The notes beneath the pieces were generated by a model that ran no database searches, had not been told where the DNA came from, and saw nothing but the letters and a program-made list of their open reading frames with translations. Below are positions 4,728 through 6,958 of a DNA stretch of 6,958 bases, in pieces. Numbering within the stretch: position 1 is the first letter of the stretch; the number at the start of each line of letters is the position of its first letter. The translations under genes were made by a program, and so were the position numbers. Source of the stretch: Candidatus Parvarchaeota archaeon (GTDB lineage: Archaea > Nanobdellota > Nanobdellia > Parvarchaeales > Parvarchaeaceae); NCBI GenBank assembly GCA_030044235.1, contig JASHWD010000091.1, forward strand, positions 1 to 6,958, read 5' to 3'.

Positions 4728-6958
4728 TTAACCTAAAGGTGTTGCTAGCGGAAATATCAGTTTTGTGTACCCGGAAACGTTGTCTATCCCAATCAAGATA
4801 TCAGAATCGGCTAAATTAGTCGATGAAAATCTTGTTAAGGTAGAGTTTCCTGTGATGAATGTCCCCCCATTATAAGATTCGTAAACACCATAAGAATTAG
4901 TATAAGTCCCAGAATTCGTAGCTGGATTACAGCTCCCGAAAAATGTCGAACCGATATGCGGCGGCGTCCATTCATCTGCGCATAAAGATGCTTCTGATGA
5001 AAAATTGCCAACTGGCGTGTACCTAACAGAATGTTCGCTACCTGTGTAATTAAACGTGTGGTACCATTCTGTCATTATCCCGGTAAGATATCCATCATAA
5101 GTGTCATTGCCTAAGAATTTTGTTGCGCCTTCCGCAGAATAACTAATAGAAGCCGTTGCGCTGGTATTTAAATCGGTAGCGGATACGATAACATTTACTC
5201 CAGAAAAATATATTTGTAAGTCTATAATATCTCCAGGATTTACAGGCCCGGAAAAGGACTGTAAGCCGCCGCCACCGGAGCTTGGATCCACTACGTTGCC
5301 ATTGCTATCCCAAATGTCGTAAACCATATAAAAACCCGTTGAAACCGGCCAATTATACGCTATTCCAACCTGATACCAATAGTTCCTATTAGATATTCCA
5401 TTGAGCAGATAAGCCGGTCCATTGTCGTCTCCATCCTCTTGAGCTATCGCCGTTACAGTATAATTAAGACTAGAAAAATTATTTTTGAAGACCGTAAATA
5501 ATTGCTCATCTACGCTTGGGGCTACATATGTTACAGTTACATTTACCTTAGAGGAAGATTCGATTGTATAATTTTGATTATCCACTCCTGCAGCAGAATA
5601 ACTATAGTGTCCTACATATGAGAAAGAGGAATTCAAACCGGAGAAATTATATTTCAACGCTGAGAGAGTAGATAAGACATAAGCTCCGGTGGATACGCTG
5701 TTATTATCGAGACTTAATGCAACTCCCGGGACTAATTTACCGGTCTCAACCGTCAAAGTGTCCTGGATTGTTGGTACATTATTACTATAAGCAAATGAAT
5801 CTGATGGAAACACTTTTAATATTTGGGTAAGTGTAGCCTTGGATATCTTTATCGTCTTTGTTACCGAGGCAGACGAATGGTTTATGTTTCCAGACACGTT
5901 GAATACTACTACGTAAGTGCCGGCAGTAGCATTTGAATAAATATCCTGTTCTTTAAATCCGTTCACATACATCGTTGCATCTGTCCAAGTAGGTGCGCTT
6001 CCTGTGAACTTCTCCACCGTCCCATTATATGTGAAGTTGCCAAGATTATTAGAGAGAGTAATATTAGTAGAAGCGCGTGCTATCTCTCTTTCTATTGAGA
6101 CGGAAGAAGAGGTATAATTGCTGTTTGAAGTAATGTTGAACACAGCAATGTATACTCCAGCAGTTGCGTTCTTATAAGATAACGTTTCGGATTCATTATT
6201 CACAAAGAGTTCTCCGGTTACAAAGCTTCCAGTGCTTGCTGTAAAAATTTCTGGTGTCCCATTGTAAGTGAAGTTTGAGAGAGACGCAGCCAGCTCAAGA
6301 GAGGCCTTTGATATTTTTCTTACGGATAACTCAGAAGCAGAAGTATAATTTTGGTTTCCTGACACGTTAAAGATTACTGTGTAAGTGCCAGCCGTGGCAT
6401 TATAATAAGGATTAGATTCCTGCAAATTATTAACAAATAAATTGCCGCTTCCAAGCTGGTCGTTAAGACTAGTTACATTACCGGTAAAGAGCTCTGCTGT
6501 CCCGTTGTAAGTCAAGTTTGCAAGAGACGGCGCCAATACTATTACTGGCGTTGCTTTAGATATGTTAATTTCATTAGTCAAATTTTGTGCTGAATAGTTT
6601 TGATTCCCAGATGTATAAAAATCAAAATATCGTACCCCCGCACTAGCACTTGAATAAGTGAAGTTCTCACTAGACAAAAATGTGTTTTCAGCTAAACCAT
6701 TTATACTAAATGTAGCGTTTATCTGAGAACCAACTTCAAACAATTCTGCGGTTTCGTTCTCACTGGTTCCATTGTAAGCAATATCCTCTGGTGATTTAGA
6801 TAAAGTGAGTGCATCTCCTTTCGATATTTTTGCATAATAAGTAACATTGTTTACTCCGCTCGCGTTAGTTACGGCAGTAACTTTGTATGTTCCGGCGGAT
6901 AAAGTTTGAACATAAGAAACTTGCCCCAAGGTTAGATTTTCTACCTTAGACCCATTTA
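4728..6958 (-). CDS. Secreted or surface protein with MBG/Ig-like repeats, N-terminus outside the window
   Basis: The reading frame is open to the right edge, giving 742 visible residues. A TTG at 6927-6929 could be taken as the start, but coding-like sequence (GSKVENLTLGQVSYV) continues through it, so the true N-terminus, probably with a signal peptide, lies beyond 6958. The rest of this entry numbers residues from that TTG codon. Four beta-rich repeats of 77-89 residues span 38-365, each with a YNGT motif, a SAGxR/TAGxY turn, a (F)N(V/I)xxNxNYxS segment and usually a final ISKA. This is the MBG/Ig-like style of bacterial and archaeal cell-surface proteins. A longer diverged module covers 366-470. 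The C-terminal region 472-733 includes an eqolisin-like domain (~505-645). About 40 N-x-S/T sequons imply heavy N-glycosylation outside the cell. Only two cysteines are seen (650, 667), a possible disulfide. No C-terminal membrane anchor is visible, so attachment, if any, must be N-terminal or non-covalent. Confidence 0.8.
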   Translation of the reverse strand, partial: NGSKVENLTLGQVSYVQTLSAGTYKVTAVTNASGVNNVTYYAKISKGDALTLSKSPEDIAYNGTSENETAELFEVGSQINATFSINGLAENTFLSSENFTYSSASAGVRYFDFYTSGNQNYSAQNLTNEINISKATPVIVLAPSLANLTYNGTAELFTGNVTSLNDQLGSGNLFVNNLQESNPYYNATAGTYTVIFNVSGNQNYTSASELSVRKISKASLELAASLSNFTYNGTPEIFTASTGSFVTGELFVNNESETLSYKNATAGVYIAVFNITSNSNYTSSSVSIEREIARASTNITLSNNLGNFTYNGTVEKFTGSAPTWTDATMYVNGFKEQDIYSNATAGTYVVVFNVSGNINHSSASVTKTIKISKATLTQILKVFPSDSFAYSNNVPTIQDTLTVETGKLVPGVALSLDNNSVSTGAYVLSTLSALKYNFSGLNSSFSYVGHYSYSAAGVDNQNYTIESSSKVNVTVTYVAPSVDEQLFTVFKNNFSSLNYTVTAIAQEDGDDNGPAYLLNGISNRNYWYQVGIAYNWPVSTGFYMVYDIWDSNGNVVDPSSGGGGLQSFSGPVNPGDIIDLQIYFSGVNVIVSATDLNTSATASISYSAEGATKFLGNDTYDGYLTGIMTEWYHTFNYTGSEHSVRYTPVGNFSSEASLCADEWTPPHIGSTFFGSCNPATNSGTYTNSYGVYESYNGGTFITGNSTLTRFSSTNLADSDILIGIDNVSGYTKLIFPLATPLG
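4995..5417 (-). other. Domain resembling G1 (eqolisin) glutamic peptidase, within the surface protein
   Basis: Counting residues from the TTG codon at 6927-6929, ~505-645 show the element order I associate with the eqolisin beta-sandwich. A Gln lies in WYQVGIAYNW (Gln520, codon 5370-5372). It is followed by YMVYDIW (534-540), a PGDIIDLQIYF strand (565-575), a DLNTSATASISYS segment (586-598) and a Glu in MTEWYHTF (Glu621, codon 5067-5069). Scytalidoglutamic peptidase uses Gln53 in a QTGF context and Glu136 in an AEFIIE context. The fit is by eye; a non-catalytic concanavalin-like lectin or adhesion domain is the main alternative. Confidence 0.4.
5835..6818 (-). repeat. Four tandem MBG/Ig-like protein repeats
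   Basis: The repeat units are 6552-6818, 6303-6551, 6072-6302 and 5835-6071. They align on a YNGT motif at regular spacing (89, 81 and 79 residues), a following acidic or hydrophobic patch (AELF, PEIF, VEKF), (N/S)ATAG(T/V)Y in the last three, NxNxxSxS, and a closing ISKA, ISKA, IARA, ISKA. The DNA shows only short matches (such as CATTGTAAG around YNGT), so the repeats are old at nucleotide level and unlikely to be recombining now. The first unit is the most diverged. A fifth module at 5520-5834 keeps the NQNYTIES segment but has lost most other marks. Confidence 0.75.

Noticed and set aside
5520..6818. DNA-level tandem repeat or phase-variable array in the surface gene
   Set aside because: The repetition is at protein level; nucleotide matches are short and interrupted, so slippage or CRISPR-like structure is not supported.

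Overview
This window looks like a compact archaeal chromosome segment. The evidence is promoter layout. Two genes have TATA-like boxes centred about 25-27 nt before their ATG, as expected for leaderless transcripts. A third gene has a TATA box, a predicted 20-odd nt leader and a GAGGT Shine-Dalgarno. The protein families also fit: a CYTH protein of the CyaB type, a 14-helix MFS carrier, and a secreted-type protein with about 40 N-glycosylation sequons. An acidophilic archaeon, either a DPANN/Micrarchaeota (ARMAN-like) lineage or a Thermoplasmatales relative, is my best guess. It rests on family resemblance recalled from memory, not on a marker gene; no rRNA or tRNA is present.

Layout, left to right. 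At 8-961 (-) is a cytoplasmic protein joining a transglutaminase-like Cys/His domain to TPR repeats. A 137-nt divergent intergenic region (962-1098) follows, with a palindromic TATA box. At 1099-1758 (+) is the only plus-strand gene, a soluble protein of unknown family with an aspartate-only acidic tail; it ends at a hairpin plus U-tract terminator. The rest is on the minus strand, read right to left: a large repeat-rich surface protein, truncated at its N-terminus by the window edge (4728-6958); a CYTH/CyaB-like protein (4160-4696); an isochorismatase-fold hydrolase without the usual cysteine (3529-4116); and a DHA2-like MFS exporter (1805-3505).

The hydrolase and exporter are separated by 23 nt and probably form one transcript from a leaderless promoter at 4139-4146, suggesting modification and export of a small molecule. 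The CYTH gene seems to have its own promoter, squeezed just past the end of the surface-protein gene. The surface protein has four clear MBG/Ig-like repeats, one diverged module, and a C-terminal domain that I think resembles G1 (eqolisin) glutamic peptidases, with candidate catalytic Gln and Glu. That domain is the most interesting item here, and it is a hypothesis from motif layout only. I see no CRISPR array, insertion sequence, integrase, toxin-antitoxin pair or obvious new defence system.
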